Shown here: in pieces, positions 45,140 to 55,264 of the stretch | Position numbering within the stretch: the first letter of the stretch is position 1 | How the letters are laid out: every line of letters begins with the position of its first letter | NCBI GenBank assembly: GCA_034440635.1 | Contig: JAOTON010000054.1 | Span: forward strand, 261,501 to 325,500 | DNA: 64,000 bases | Direction: 5' to 3' | Origin: Lepas anatifera | Taxonomy: Eukaryota > Arthropoda > Thecostraca > Lepadidae | The notes under the pieces: generated by a model | The model's input: the letters and a program-made list of their open reading frames with translations, nothing else | What the model was told of the DNA's origin: nothing | Databases searched by the model: none | Translations under genes and position numbers: made by a program

Positions 45140-45835
45140 GAGGAAGGCAATGATCAGGAAAAGGATTGGAATTACAACCTTACTTTACCGTTTTGCTGGA
45201 AACTATACACATTGCACTTTTCTGAGTTAGTTTTAAATTGGGGTTTTAATTTTTTGCGGTCGATAAATGAACGTAGCTTGCAAAGTACCAAAAAAAGTAG
45301 TGATATGAACTACTTTAAGTGGACGCGTACGTTGCTAGAGATTAAATGCAAATATGATCGGGGTCATTTTATAACAGTTTGCAAGATTAGCAAGACGATT
45401 CTAGATTCATAGCTAACCTGAAAAATGAACAAAGTTTGGGTAGTTTTGCCATAGCAGCCCCTTGGTATTGAATGTTCTTTGTTTTACGCTTTTGTGCACC
45501 CGACTTATGTTTATACTGTCCAACCATTTTAACATTCACACCTGGAACGAAATCGCATTATCGCGAATAATTTGATACAAATGGAAGGTAGAGATCGAAT
45601 TGCGAAATTCCTTTATCATCGGGGAAATCGAACCTACTGATATTTATGTTACATGATCAAGACACCTTTTTCTGATCCATTCACCTTGCCAGTTCATGGC
45701 ATTTTACAACACTGGGTACCGGTCACGGGGTACTATGAATAGGTGGTACTGCCTATTTCCCTTTACAATCCTCATATAGGATCAGTACAAAAGGAATGGG
45801 GGGCCTAACATTTCTCACGCCCCATCCATTTTCCC
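45140..45835. other. No gene recognised (inside H3)
   Basis: AT-rich sequence with no supported feature. Confidence 0.3.
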
Positions 45836-46509
45836 CGAATGTTGCATGGGACCGGCCGCACGTTGCCCCGGGAAAACCACAGGGGGCCCGCAAGCATGGC
45901 AGGGGGCCGGTTTCGGCAACAGGGAGCACGGATACACCACCTGGGGCACGAAACTGCTCACAAATAAGGAACTCCTGCAAATACGCGACTAACACAACAG
46001 CTTCAGTTTCTGCACGATATTCTTAGACCACAAGGGGCCCAGACAGACCACATAGGGCCTGAGCACACCAAAGGGGCCGGGCAGACCACAGGAACCCAGA
46101 AAACCATAGGACGCCGGTAAGCCCAAAAGGGGCCCGAGCAGACCACACACAGCCAGCAATTTGGCTGGACTCTGCCCGATATATGCTGGGCTTTGACTGG
46201 GCAGAGCCCGCGTACATGGGCTCAGCCCAGGTCCGGCTCCGCTCCGCCTGGGCAGAGCCCATGGTCAAGCAAGACCGGGCTCTACCGCTCGGGCAAGATG
46301 TCATCCCCGACCTAATGTCGGGCTCAGCCCGAGTCTATGTGACTCAGCTATGAGTCTTAGGGCTCGGGCAGAGCCCGGCCCAGCCCGCTCTAGGCCCGGC
46401 TGGGCAGCGGGTCCGGGCAGACCACACGGGGCTTGGACAGATGAAAGGACCCGGGCAGACCACAGGGACCCGAGCTGAACACAGGGGCCGGGCTAACCAT
46501 AGAGGGGCC
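45836..46509 (-). repeat. Minisatellite of GGGCCCGGGCAGACCACAGG words, block 1
   Basis: Units of about 20-24 bases (AGACCACAGGGGCCCGGGC). The array is interrupted by MITEs and continues at 46798-47006 and 47365-47557. Between 46150 and 46400 a GGGCTCTGCCCAG-type variant dominates. Confidence 0.8.
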
Positions 46510-46797
46510 CCAGTCTGGAAAGTATAGCAGCAGACCCGACGAGTCCGCACCAGCCTGGTAGATTTTTCGCACCACCAGCAGCCTAAAATTCACACCAAGC
46601 ATTGGTGAGAAATTTCACTGACCCGGAAATTTCTATGTTTTTACCAGTTTCTCCCTTCCAGACCTCGGTGTGTGTTTGATTTGAGCTCCCTCGCACCATA
46701 CAGCAAAAGTGGGCATTTGTTTGCTCCAAAGTTCGAACCGCCTGAAGGGTGTCCGCACCACGAGATCTCGCCAAAAGTGCCATACTTTGCAGACTGG
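46510..46797. mobile_element. CCAGT-family MITE, copy 2 (in H3 array)
   Basis: The ends are CCAGTCTGGAAAGTATAGCA and the complement of CCAGTCTGCAAAGTATGGCA. The flanking 8-mers GAGGGGCC (46502-46509) and GAGGGGTC (46798-46805) match at 7 of 8. 288 bp. It inserted into the minisatellite after the array had formed. Confidence 0.8.
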
Positions 46798-47006
46798 GAG
46801 GGGTCCGGGCAAGCCACAGAGGGCCCGCGCAGACAAAAGGGGCCCCGAACGGACAAAAGGGGGTCCGCAGAGGCCACTCAAAGGCCCGGACAGACCAAAA
46901 GGGTTCCGGGAAAACCACAGGAGGCCCGGGCAGACCACAAGGGGCTCGATCAGAACAAAATGGGCACTAGCAGACAAGGGGTCCGTGCAGACCAAATGGG
47001 ACCCGG
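46798..47006 (+). repeat. GGGCCCGGGCAGACCACAGG minisatellite, block 2
   Basis: Continuation of the array between two MITE insertions. Confidence 0.8.
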
Positions 47007-47364
47007 CCAGTGTGCAAAGTATGGCAGCAGGCCAGACGAGTCGCACCAGCCATCGAAAATTATCGCACCACCAGCCTAAAATAATTCGCACCAATCTGTC
47101 ATATACCAGGGAGAAAAACTCACACATTCCTACCCACACGATGCAATACTACCTCTCTTATTAGTTAGTTAAGGAATTTTTATTAGGCCCCTTCCTGTGC
47201 CTTCCTAACTATTCAGTCATTTTTTTCTAGTTTTCAATGTCAACTTCCTCGCACCAGTCTTGCAAATTCGCACCAGGCTGATAAAATTCGCACCACTCGC
47301 TTCTGTCTTCAAGGGCACTCGCACCGACGAGATCTCGTCGAAAATGCCATTCTTTGCACACTGG
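47007..47364 (-). mobile_element. CCAGT-family MITE, copy 3 (in H3 array)
   Basis: The ends are CCAGTGTGCAAAGTATGGCA and the complement of CCAGTGTGCAAAGAATGGCA, enclosing 358 bp. The body is the complement of copies at 28703 and 54473 (GAATTCGCACCAATCTG, GGCACTCGCACCGACGAGAT). The flanks GGACCCGG and GGCCCGGG are only roughly alike, possibly because both lie in a GGGCCC-rich repeat. Confidence 0.8.
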
Positions 47365-47557
47365 GGCCCGGGCAGACCACAGGGGCCCGGACAGGCCACA
47401 GGGGCCCGATCAGGCCAATAGGGGCCCGGGATACCACAGGGGCCCGCATGGCAAGCATGGCAGAGGCTGGTTGCAGTTACACGAACCGCATCCATGGCAG
47501 GCCCGTCTGCATCCACAGGGTATTAACTACTGGGAGTAGGGACCCGGCTGCAGCCAC
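47365..47557 (+). repeat. GGGCCCGGGCAGACCACAGG minisatellite, block 3
   Basis: The array resumes and ends in GGCTGCAGCCAC at the next insertion. Confidence 0.7.
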
Positions 47558-47789
47558 CAGGGGGCGGGGCGAATGGGGTGGCCACCAGGGGGGGCGAATG
47601 GGGCAGCCACCCCTTAAACCCAAGAGCCTCTAAAGACGAAATGCCGCCCCCAAACCCTCCCCTCCCCAGGATGCGACGATTGGTCGCCCTTTGGGTGAAA
47701 AAGTGCGCCCTTCGGGTGGCTAAGTGCCACCCTGTCCCCTGAGGCTTTGCCCCTCCCCTCCCCTTACCCAAATTCTAGATACGTCACTG
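47558..47789. mobile_element. 232-bp insertion in the H3 array
   Basis: GCAGCCAC at 47550-47557 and GCAGCCAT at 47790-47797 match at 7 of 8 and flank a segment that begins CAGGGGGCGGGGCG and ends TAGATACGTCACTG. Skipping it restores the array word GGCTGCAGCCATAGGGGGC. The terminal inverted repeat itself is weak (CAG and CTG only). Confidence 0.5.
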
Positions 47790-47797
47790 GCAGCCAT

Positions 47798-48764
47798 AGG
47801 GGGCAAAAGATTCTCCAAGTCTTGGTATTTAGCCATCAGGGGAGCCGGACAGGGGATCATCACTCATTAGGGATTTAGCCCGACAGGAGCTAATAGCAAA
47901 CAATCACTTCACTTGCCATTCAACACTGCGCATCGGAGCACGATTTGGATTGACACGAAAAGCCCAAACGCAAAATCCAAATCAGAGCCTAACGAAACTT
48001 TTCCAGAGTAGACACAAGCCGATTGAATCATAAGCATGCCAATTTTACTGTTCAAGGCAAACTTTGTGCAAATCATTCGCCTCAGCGAATGCGACAAGGG
48101 AGCCAGGAGCATGCCTTAGCTTCCTTCACGCTGCGCTGACAAGCCCGGGAAATTAAGAGGCTACCATTCGCCGGCGGACGCACATTATTTGACCCAGATT
48201 TGACGACAAGATATGATACACTTTTTGACAGACAAATTTAAGAGACTTAAATTTGTCTGTATTTAAAATTCCACTAGAACAAACAAAAATGGAAAACTTC
48301 ATGCACATTTCTGACAAAAATGCCTAGAAATATATCAATGAAGAAAAGTAGTGCCGGCGGAGAGATGCCAAAATAACAAACATGTCAATTTATTAAACCA
48401 GTACTTATCAGAAGGGGTCCGGCTGCGCACGGTGGGGGGGGGGTGGTGAACTACGGGGGGTCGTAAGCAAGGCAAGGAGCCCGGCTAGAGCCAGAGGAGG
48501 CCTGGGTAGCCCAGAGGGAGCCTGAAATTATAGCACGGGTTCCCGGATACAGCGAAGTGGGAGGAGTGGAATCAGGGGCGGATTCAGGCTGATGATGGGG
48601 GGAGGGGGGCAACGGGGCTCCAAATCGTACTGAAAAACATATGGTTTTTGTTTGAAGAAAACCCGTAAAAATCGGTAAAATCGGGGATTTGGGGAGGGTA
48701 TCAAATCCCCCGATTTTACCTTTACCACCCCCTGGATCCGCTAGTGCTGTGGTTCCTTGCAGAC
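47798..48764. other. No gene recognised (inside H3); CAGGGGCGGATTCAGG segment at 48573-48746
   Basis: AT-rich sequence. It includes a segment with ends CAGGGGCGGATTCAGG and the complement of CACTAGCGGATCCAGG, a probable small element of the 57905 family without a recognisable duplication. Hairpin words AAATCGGGGATTTGGGG and CAAATCCCCCGATTTTACC lie inside it. Confidence 0.4.
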
Positions 48765-49335
48765 CACAGGGACACGGACAAACCATAGGAGCCCGGGCAA
48801 ATTGCAAGGGGCCGGGCAGACCGCAGGGGGCTGGTTAGACCAGAGGGGGTCCGAGCAGACCACAAAGGGCCCGGGCAGACTAAAAGGAGCCCAGACCGCC
48901 CACAAGGGGCGCGGGCAGACCACAGGGGCCCGGGCGGACCACACAGGACCCAGGTACACTACAAAAAGCCCAGACCACCTACAAAGGCCCCGGGCAGACT
49001 AAAAGGGGCCAAGGCAGAATACAAGGAGCCCGGTTGCAGTCACAGAGGAACCAAAAAGGTCCCGGGACTGCCAAAAATAGGGCCCCGGATGCAGTCAAAA
49101 TGGGCCTGAGAATATCGTTAGGGGCCCGTGTGCGGACACAGCGATTATGGGTGGCCCTAAAGGGGACCGCACCCAAGCAAGCATGCCAGGGAGCCCGACC
49201 GCAGCCACAGCAAGCCCAGATAGACCACAGGGCCCCGCACTCATGGCAAGGGCCCGTCCGTGGCATTAGAGGACCCGCGCCTCCTGGACCACAGGGAGCC
49301 CGGTTGCAGTCACAGGTCCCGGTTGCAGTCACAGG
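48765..49335 (+). repeat. GGGCCCGGGCAGACCACAGG minisatellite, block 4
   Basis: Loose units (GACCACAGGGACACGG, GGGCCCGGGCAGACT) pass gradually into the TTGCAGTCACAGG array. Confidence 0.75.
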
Positions 49336-51530
49336 GGGCCCGGGTGGATCACAGGCGTCCGGTTGCGGTGACAGGGGCTCGGGCGGATCACAGAGGGCCC
49401 GGTTGCAGTCACAGGAGCCCGGGTGGATAACAGGGGGGCTGGGTGGATTCCAGGGGCCCGGTTGCAGTCACAGCTGGCCCGGTTGGACCACAGGTAATCT
49501 GTTTGCAGTCACAGGGGGCCCGGGTGGATCTCAGGGGGCCCGGTTGCAGTCAAAGAGGGCCCGTGTGAATCACAGGGGGCCCAGGATGGATCACAGGGGG
49601 CCCCAGGTGGATTACAGGGGGCCCGATTGCAGTCACAGGGGGCCCGGGTGGATCAAAGGGGGCCCGGTTGCAGTCACAGGGGGCCCGGGTGGATCATAGT
49701 GGGCCCGGGTGGATCACAAAGGATCCGGTTGCAGTCACAGGGGGCCGGTTGCAGTCACATAGTGCATGGTTGCAGTCACAGGGGCCCCGAGTGGATCACA
49801 GATGGCCCGGTTGCAGTCCCAGGGGGTCCGGGTGTATCACAGAGGGCCCGGTTGCAGTCACAGGGGGCCGGGTGGATTACAGGGGGCCCGGTTGCAGTCA
49901 GAGGGGGCCGGATGGCTCACAGAGGGCCCGGTTGCAGTCACAGGGGACCCGGGTGGATCACAGATGGCCCGGGTGGATCTTAACTGGCCTGGTTGTAATC
50001 ACAGGGGGGTCCGGTTACAGTCACAGGGGGCCCGGGTGGATCACAGGGGGCCTGTTCGCAGTCACAGGGGGCCTGAGTGAATCATAGGGGGCCCGGTTGC
50101 AGTCACAGGGGCCCCGGGTGGATCACAGATGGCCCAGTTGCAGTCACAGGGGGCCCGGGTGGATGACAGGGGGCCCGGTTTCAGTCACAGGTGGCCCGGT
50201 TGGACCACAGGGAATCCGTTTGCAGTCTCAGGGGCCCGGATGGATCTCAGGGGGCCCGGTTGCAGTCAAAGAGGGCCCGTGTGGATCACAGGGGGCCCAG
50301 GATGGATCACATGGGCCCCGGGTGGATCACAGGGGCCCCAGGTGGATTGCAGGGGGCCAATTGCAGTCACAGGGGGCCCGGGTGGATCAAAAGGGGCCCG
50401 GTTGCAGTCACAGAGTGCCTGGTTGCAGTCACAGGGGCCCCGGGTGGATCACAGATGGCCCGGCTGCAGTCACAGGGGGCCCGGGTGTATCAAAGGGGGC
50501 CCGGTTGCAGTCACAGGTGCCCGGTTGGATCATAGGGAGCCCGGTTGTTATAACAGGGGGCCCAGGTGGATCACATGGGGCCCGCTTGCAGTCACAGGGG
50601 GCCTGGGTGGATCATAGGGGGCCCGGTTGCAGTCACAGGAGCCCGGGTGGATCACATGGGGTCCGGTTGTAGTCACAGGGGCCCGAGTGGATTACAGGGG
50701 GCCCGGTTTCAGTCACAGGGGGCCCGGGTGGATCATAGATGGCACGCTTGCAGTCACAGTGGGCCCGGTTGGAGTCACATGGGGCCCTGGTGGATCATAT
50801 GGGGCCCGGTTATAATTACAGGGGGCCCGGGTGGATCACAGAGGGCCCGGTTGCAGTCGCAGGGGACCGGGTGGATCGCAGAGGGCCCGGTTGCAGTCAC
50901 AGGGGCCCCGGTGGATCACAGTTGGCTCTGTTCCAGTCACAGGGGGGCCCGAGTGTATCACAGGGGCCCGGGTGGATGATAGGGGCCCGGTTGTAATCAC
51001 AGGGGGCCCGGGTGTATCACAGGGGTTCGGGTGGATGATAGGGGCCCGGTTGTAATCACAGGGAGCCCGGGTGGATTACAGGGGGCCCGGTTGCAGTCAC
51101 AGGTGGGCCGGGTGGATCACAGATGGCCCGGTTGTAGTCACAGGGAGCCCGGGTGGATGACAGGGGGCCCGGTTGCAGTCACAGGTGGGCCGGGTGGATC
51201 ACAGATGGCCCGGTTGTAGTCACAGGGAGCCCGGGTGGATGACAGGGGGCCCGGTTGCAGTCACAGGGGCCCGGGTGGATCACAGGGGGCCCGGCTGGAT
51301 CACAGGGGCCCGGTTGCCGTCACAGGGGTGCGGGTGGATCAAAGAGGGGCCCGGTTGCAGTTACAGGGGGCCGGATAGATCACAGGGGGGCCCGGCTGCA
51401 GTCACAGGGGGCCCGGGTGGATGACAGGGGGCCCGGTTGCAGTCACAGGTGGGCCGGGTGGATCACAGATGGCCCGGTTGTAGTCACAGAGGGCCCGGTT
51501 GGATGACAGGAGGCCCGAGACTGCCGGAAT
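49336..51530 (+). repeat. Two-part 41-bp minisatellite with higher-order structure
   Basis: Half-units GGGCCCGGTTGCAGTCACAG and GGGCCCGGGTGGATCACAG alternate for 2.2 kb. A variant block (TTGGACCACAGGTAATCTG, then CAAAGAGGGCCCGTG) at 49480-49680 returns at 50195-50405, about 720 bp on. A block of about 81 bp (TTGCAGTCACAGGTGGGCC to GGGTGGATGACAG) is repeated in tandem at 51091 and 51172. All three plus-strand frames lack stops, producing Gly/Pro/Val-rich open frames up to 221 codons that I regard as artefacts. Confidence 0.9.
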
Positions 51531-51822
51531 TAGGGACCCGGCTGCAGTCAAAGTGGGCCTGAAAAATATCGTTAGGGGCCCGGTTGCTGACACCGAGGTT
51601 AAGGGTGGCCCACAGGGCACCCGCAAGCATGCCAGGGAGCCTGGTCTCAGCTAAGGCTAGCCCAAGTAGACCACTGGGGCCCGGAATCGTGGCAGAGGCC
51701 CGGCTCTGTCCGCAGGGGCCCGCAACTTGGGATTGGGGGGGCTCGTCGGGTCATTGGGGGGGCTTCTCCGAGCATTGGGGGGGGCTCGAGCCCCCCCAAA
51801 TATATGGAAACTTGCGCCCCTG

Positions 51823-52054
51823 GTTTCGATGTATCGAAATAAATGCTCTGGTGAACATCTGCCTTCTTCCGACCACTTCTTGCGGGCACTACCGGCGGAA
51901 GCATGTAGCTGAGGTTCCGCTTCCTCGTACCTGTGCGCGAGGAACTCTCAGCGAACCGGGTCGCATGCTTGTAGACATCCAGACGGAAGGCTTTCAGAGG
52001 CATCGATTCGTTACCCCAGGACTTGCAGTCCCGCTTGTACTGCAGCCAAGGCAA
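51823..52054 (-). pseudogene. piggyBac transposase, C-terminal segment (before H3)
   Basis: The minus-strand frame reads WLQYKRDCKSWG, MPLKAFRLDVYKHATRF and KADVHQSIYFDTSK up to the H3 edge. It continues in 44536-44716. WLQY+RD followed by MPL..F+L+V is the stretch after the 'NAWLLYRRD' motif of piggyBac transposases. The catalytic core is missing. The text upstream of 52054 is unrelated, though a pyrimidine tract and CTGCAG just before TAC AAG could be an intron acceptor. Confidence 0.7.
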
Positions 52055-52059
52055 TAGAG

Positions 52060-52505
52060 TAAAGGTAAAACGGAGCGGGCCGCTCAGCCATGGCCAATGA
52101 CAGCAATTTTTACAGCTGGCACAGGATAGCTGACTGCTGGAAAAGCATAGGGTGGCTGCAGAGCCAGAAAGTTTCCATCAATACATATATCTACTGAGGT
52201 AGTTACAGGTGAATATAATATTTTATTATATTTATTTATCCTATTTTGTAGACACAAAAAGAGTTTCAGTAAATTTTATTGTCAACTGATTGCCGCCAGG
52301 TCCCGAGCTGGCAGTGTGTATTGTCTATGGAGCTGGCGGTGTGTTGAAGAGATAGGGACTTTTTGGCGTACAACTTGGCGTAAAAGAGACAATTTACAAA
52401 CAACGTTCATGTACCGTTATTCTCACATCTACCAGTGTCTTATTTTGAAATAAATTTGAGACGTTGGGATGGATTGATTTTCTGTTTGTGTGTGTGAATT
52501 TGTGT
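52060..52505. other. No gene recognised
   Basis: AT-rich sequence between the piggyBac segment and the CR1-like element. Part may be the 3' untranslated end of the latter. Confidence 0.35.
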
Positions 52506-52511
52506 ATGGAC

Positions 52512-52543
52512 GGAAAGTTGAAGTTGAAGTTGAAGTTGAAGCA
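52512..52543 (+). repeat. AAGTTG microsatellite
   Basis: Five units of AAGTTG, in the 3' untranslated region of the minus-strand CR1-like element (TTCAAC on that strand). Confidence 0.9.
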
Positions 52544-52615
52544 TACGGACGTGTGGAGGCTCTAGGCCTGTAAGGGTCCGGTCTCAACGCGCTCGTGTAC
52601 AAGTGGTGTCGCAAC

Positions 52616-54213
52616 CTAGTCGGTGTCTGGCACTAAGTACATGATATCCTTCCAATGGTTGTCGAGTCTGGTCTTGAAGGAGTTGACACTTGGTGCGGAG
52701 ACTACTTGCGTGGGGAGAGCGTTCCAGTCATTGACAACACGGATGCCAAATGCATTTCGACGGATTCTAGACTCAGCGCGCGGTTTGATTAGCTTGTAGT
52801 CGTGTCCTCTCGTTCGCGAGTTCTCGTCGCGCTGGAAGAAGTATGTTGGATCAAGATCAATGGCACCGTGGAATATCTGAAAGACTCGGATCATGTCACC
52901 CCTGCGCCGTCTGTAGTACAGAGAGGGAAGGCGCAGGTCCTGCAGCCTCTCGCTGTATGATTTGTGCCGTATCTCGGGGATCAGCCTGGTAGCGCGCCTT
53001 TGGACTCTTTCAACCCTCCTCTGGTCCGCCCTGCTGAAGGGTCCCCAGACTAAGTTACCGTACTCTAGGTGAGGTCTGACGAGGGCCTTGAACAGTACTG
53101 GAAGCGACACTCGGTTTATGACACTAAATGATCGCCGAATCAGTGCCAGAATTTGCGACCCCTTTGCCACCGCAGAAGCAGCCTGAGCACGAAATTTGAG
53201 GTCTGCATCTACAAGGACTCCAAGGTCTCTTTCCTGGACGGAATGGGCAAGCATGGTATCCCCCATAACATATGTGTGCTGCTCGTTGTTGGTTCCAACA
53301 TGAAGAACAGTGCATTTACTCCTGTTGAATGACAACTGCCAGATTTCAGCCCACTTGCCTGCACGTTCTAAATCAGCCTGAAGTATATGTGAAGAGGCTG
53401 TCGAGCTAAGTGGGGCGTACAACTTAGTATCATCTGCAAACACTTTGGGAGCAGAGAGGAAGACATCAGGCAGATCATTAACATACACTACAAACAGCAA
53501 AGGGCCAAGCACGGAGCCCTGTGGCACCCCACTCACCACAGGCACCCAGTCCGACTCACAACCATCCACTACAACTCGCTGCTCTCTACCTCGCAAGAAG
53601 CTCCCTATCCAAGCCAGCAACTTACCACCAATACCATACCCTTGGAGTTTACAGATGAGTCTTTCATGTGGCACAGAATCAAAAGCCTTCTGAAAATCCA
53701 GGTAGACTGCATCTACTGGCTGCCCTGCCTCGATAGCCCTACTCCAATCATCAATAACTTCCAAAAGCTGTGAGTCGCATGAGCGGCGAGGGCGAAAGCC
53801 GTGCTGAGCGGCGGAGAGAAGATCATTCTGCAATAGATGCTGCATCAACTGGTCCCGGATTAGCGCCTCTAGCACTCTACAAGGTATGCACGTGATACTA
53901 ATAGGCCGGTAGTTGCCTGCGTTCTGGCGATCACCCTTCTTAAAAATGGGCACCACCGACCCTCTCTTCCAAGATTTCGGAAGCACTCCCTCATCAAGAG
54001 TTTTTCGAAAGAGTGTTGACAGTGGAGCTGCCAGCACATCAGCTGCCTCATACAAAACTCGGGGATGTAGGCCGTCAGGGCCCGGAGAGCTGCTTGATTT
54101 GAGCCTACAGAGCTTTTGGTGGACTCCTTCGGTTGTGATGGTAATGTCTACAATACATTCACCAGCATAACGGTTTGTGAAGGTAGGAACAGTGGCAGTG
54201 TCCTCGTTGACTT
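52616..54213 (-). CDS. CR1-like non-LTR reverse transcriptase, 5'-truncated, uninterrupted
   Basis: The frame opens near 54213 without its own start (VNEDTATVPTFTNRY) and runs to the stop at 52616, over 530 codons without interruption. The reverse-transcriptase blocks appear in order: SSSSPGPDGLHPRVLYEAAD, VPIFKKGD...NYRPIS, AVYLDFQKAFDSVPHERL with the first catalytic Asp, GVPQGSVLGPLLF, and FADDTKLY with the catalytic Asp pair. The thumb and C-terminal tail (RNAFGIRVVNDWNALP) is typical of CR1/L2-type elements. The endonuclease half is missing. A 5' truncation with an intact remainder suggests a fairly recent insertion. Confidence 0.85.
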
Positions 54214-54472
54214 TTTAAATTACCTACCTATAGTGCCAACTTCTTTGGTATGATACTAAGCGCTGTGATCACCGCGGTGCCCAAGAATCATATCAGGCAC
54301 AGATGTGTGCTCAATGCCCGGATGTACGAAGACCAAGGAAAAGGATCGTGATCTGCCATTCTTCAGGGTCCCAAAGGAGCCAACTAGGTAAGAAATATGG
54401 CACAAAATGATTTTACACTTTTCAAAACTGCCTATGGGGCTGTGGAAGTAGGGCGGCTCTCCTCCTTGCCAG
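54214..54472. other. No gene recognised
   Basis: Short spacer between the CR1-like truncation point and the nested MITEs. No supported feature. Confidence 0.35.
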
Positions 54473-54821
54473 CCAGTGTGCAAAGTATGGCATTTTCGAC
54501 GAGATCTCGTCGGTGCGAGTGCCCTTGGAGACAGGGCCAAGTGGTGCGAATTTTATCAACCTGGTGCGAATTTGTGAGGTTAGTGAACTTAAACTAAACA
54601 AATAATGACTGAATGGCTATTAAGACACAGGAGAGGGCCTTATAAAAAGTCCTTGACTAACTGACTAATGATTGAGGTAGTGTTGCATTGTAGGGGTAGG
54701 AATGAGTGCATTTTTTCCCTGGTATGTGGCAGATTGGTGCGAATTTTTGGAGGCTCGTGGTGCGAGAATTTTAGATGGCTGGTGCGACTCGTCTGGCCTG
54801 CTGCCATACTTTGCAGACTGG
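54473..54821 (+). mobile_element. CCAGT-family MITE, copy 4, site duplication CTTGCCAG
   Basis: The ends are CCAGTGTGCAAAGTATGGCA and the complement of CCAGTCTGCAAAGTATGGCA. CTTGCCAG flanks it exactly at 54465-54472 and 54822-54829. 349 bp. The second half of the duplicated site is the first four bases (CCAG) of the neighbouring MITE at 54826, so it inserted across that element's left edge. Confidence 0.9.
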
Positions 54822-54825
54822 CTTG

Positions 54826-55264
54826 CCAGTCTGCAAAGTATGATAATTCTGACCAGCTTTTGGTGTAAAGTGTACCTCAAGACTGGTCCACGCAAAGCAA
54901 ATTTTGGATAAAATGAAATGTTGACCAGTATTTACCAATACTGAGTGTATAAATGAGAGTGGAAGTTGCCAATACTGAACTCACATAGAATTTGCAGCGT
55001 ATAGAAACTGGACGAAAGAATATAAAATACCATATTGTTATTCTAAGTTAAACAATAATTCATCGCATTCATATTTTATGCCCTAGGGCAGCTGGGGATA
55101 TAGTACCAGTTGTGTGGTTGGAGTACCAGCCAAATAGTTTGGAAATAAGTAGAGGTCAGTGTGATTTTATGCCCATTTTGGTTCCAATTTTAGGTGAGTG
55201 GTGGTACGATCATTCTCAATAGCTGGTGCAACTTCTTTGGCATGCTGCCATACTTTGCTGACTG
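54826..55264 (+). mobile_element. CCAGT-family MITE, copy 5
   Basis: The left end is CCAGTCTGCAAAGTATGATA and the right end the complement of CCAGTCAGCAAAGTATGGCA. Allowing for copy 4 at its edge, the flanking 8-mers are CCTCCTTG and CTTCCTTA, 6 of 8 alike. The body is diverged from the other copies. Confidence 0.7.

Larger units (their letters stand above)
44717..51822. mobile_element. H3: 7.1-kb hAT-like element filled with minisatellites
   Basis: The left end is CAGGGGCGCAACTTTATG and the right end is the complement of CAGGGGCGCAAGTTTCCAT. GTTTCGAT flanks it exactly at 44709-44716 and 51823-51830. The ends are followed by GGGGGGG-rich text. It interrupts a piggyBac coding frame, which reads through when the element is skipped. 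Inside are GC-rich arrays, two CCAGT-family MITEs and another 232-bp insert. No transposase is recognisable, so it is non-autonomous despite its length. Confidence 0.85.

Noticed and set aside
48573..48746. Complete CAGGGGCGGATTCAGG element with its own duplication
   Set aside because: The ends pair, but the flanking 8-mers (AGTGGAAT and CTGTGGTT) do not match, so I list it only as a probable fragment.
49034..51506. Long overlapping open frames (up to 221 codons), Gly/Pro-rich, collagen-like in look
   Set aside because: They arise because the minisatellite unit has no stop in any plus-strand frame. Several frames are open at once and the translation simply repeats the DNA unit.
49336..51530. 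Regular repeats that could suggest a CRISPR array
   Set aside because: There are no unique spacers of constant size, the half-units merge without spacers, and the context is an animal genome with transposons.
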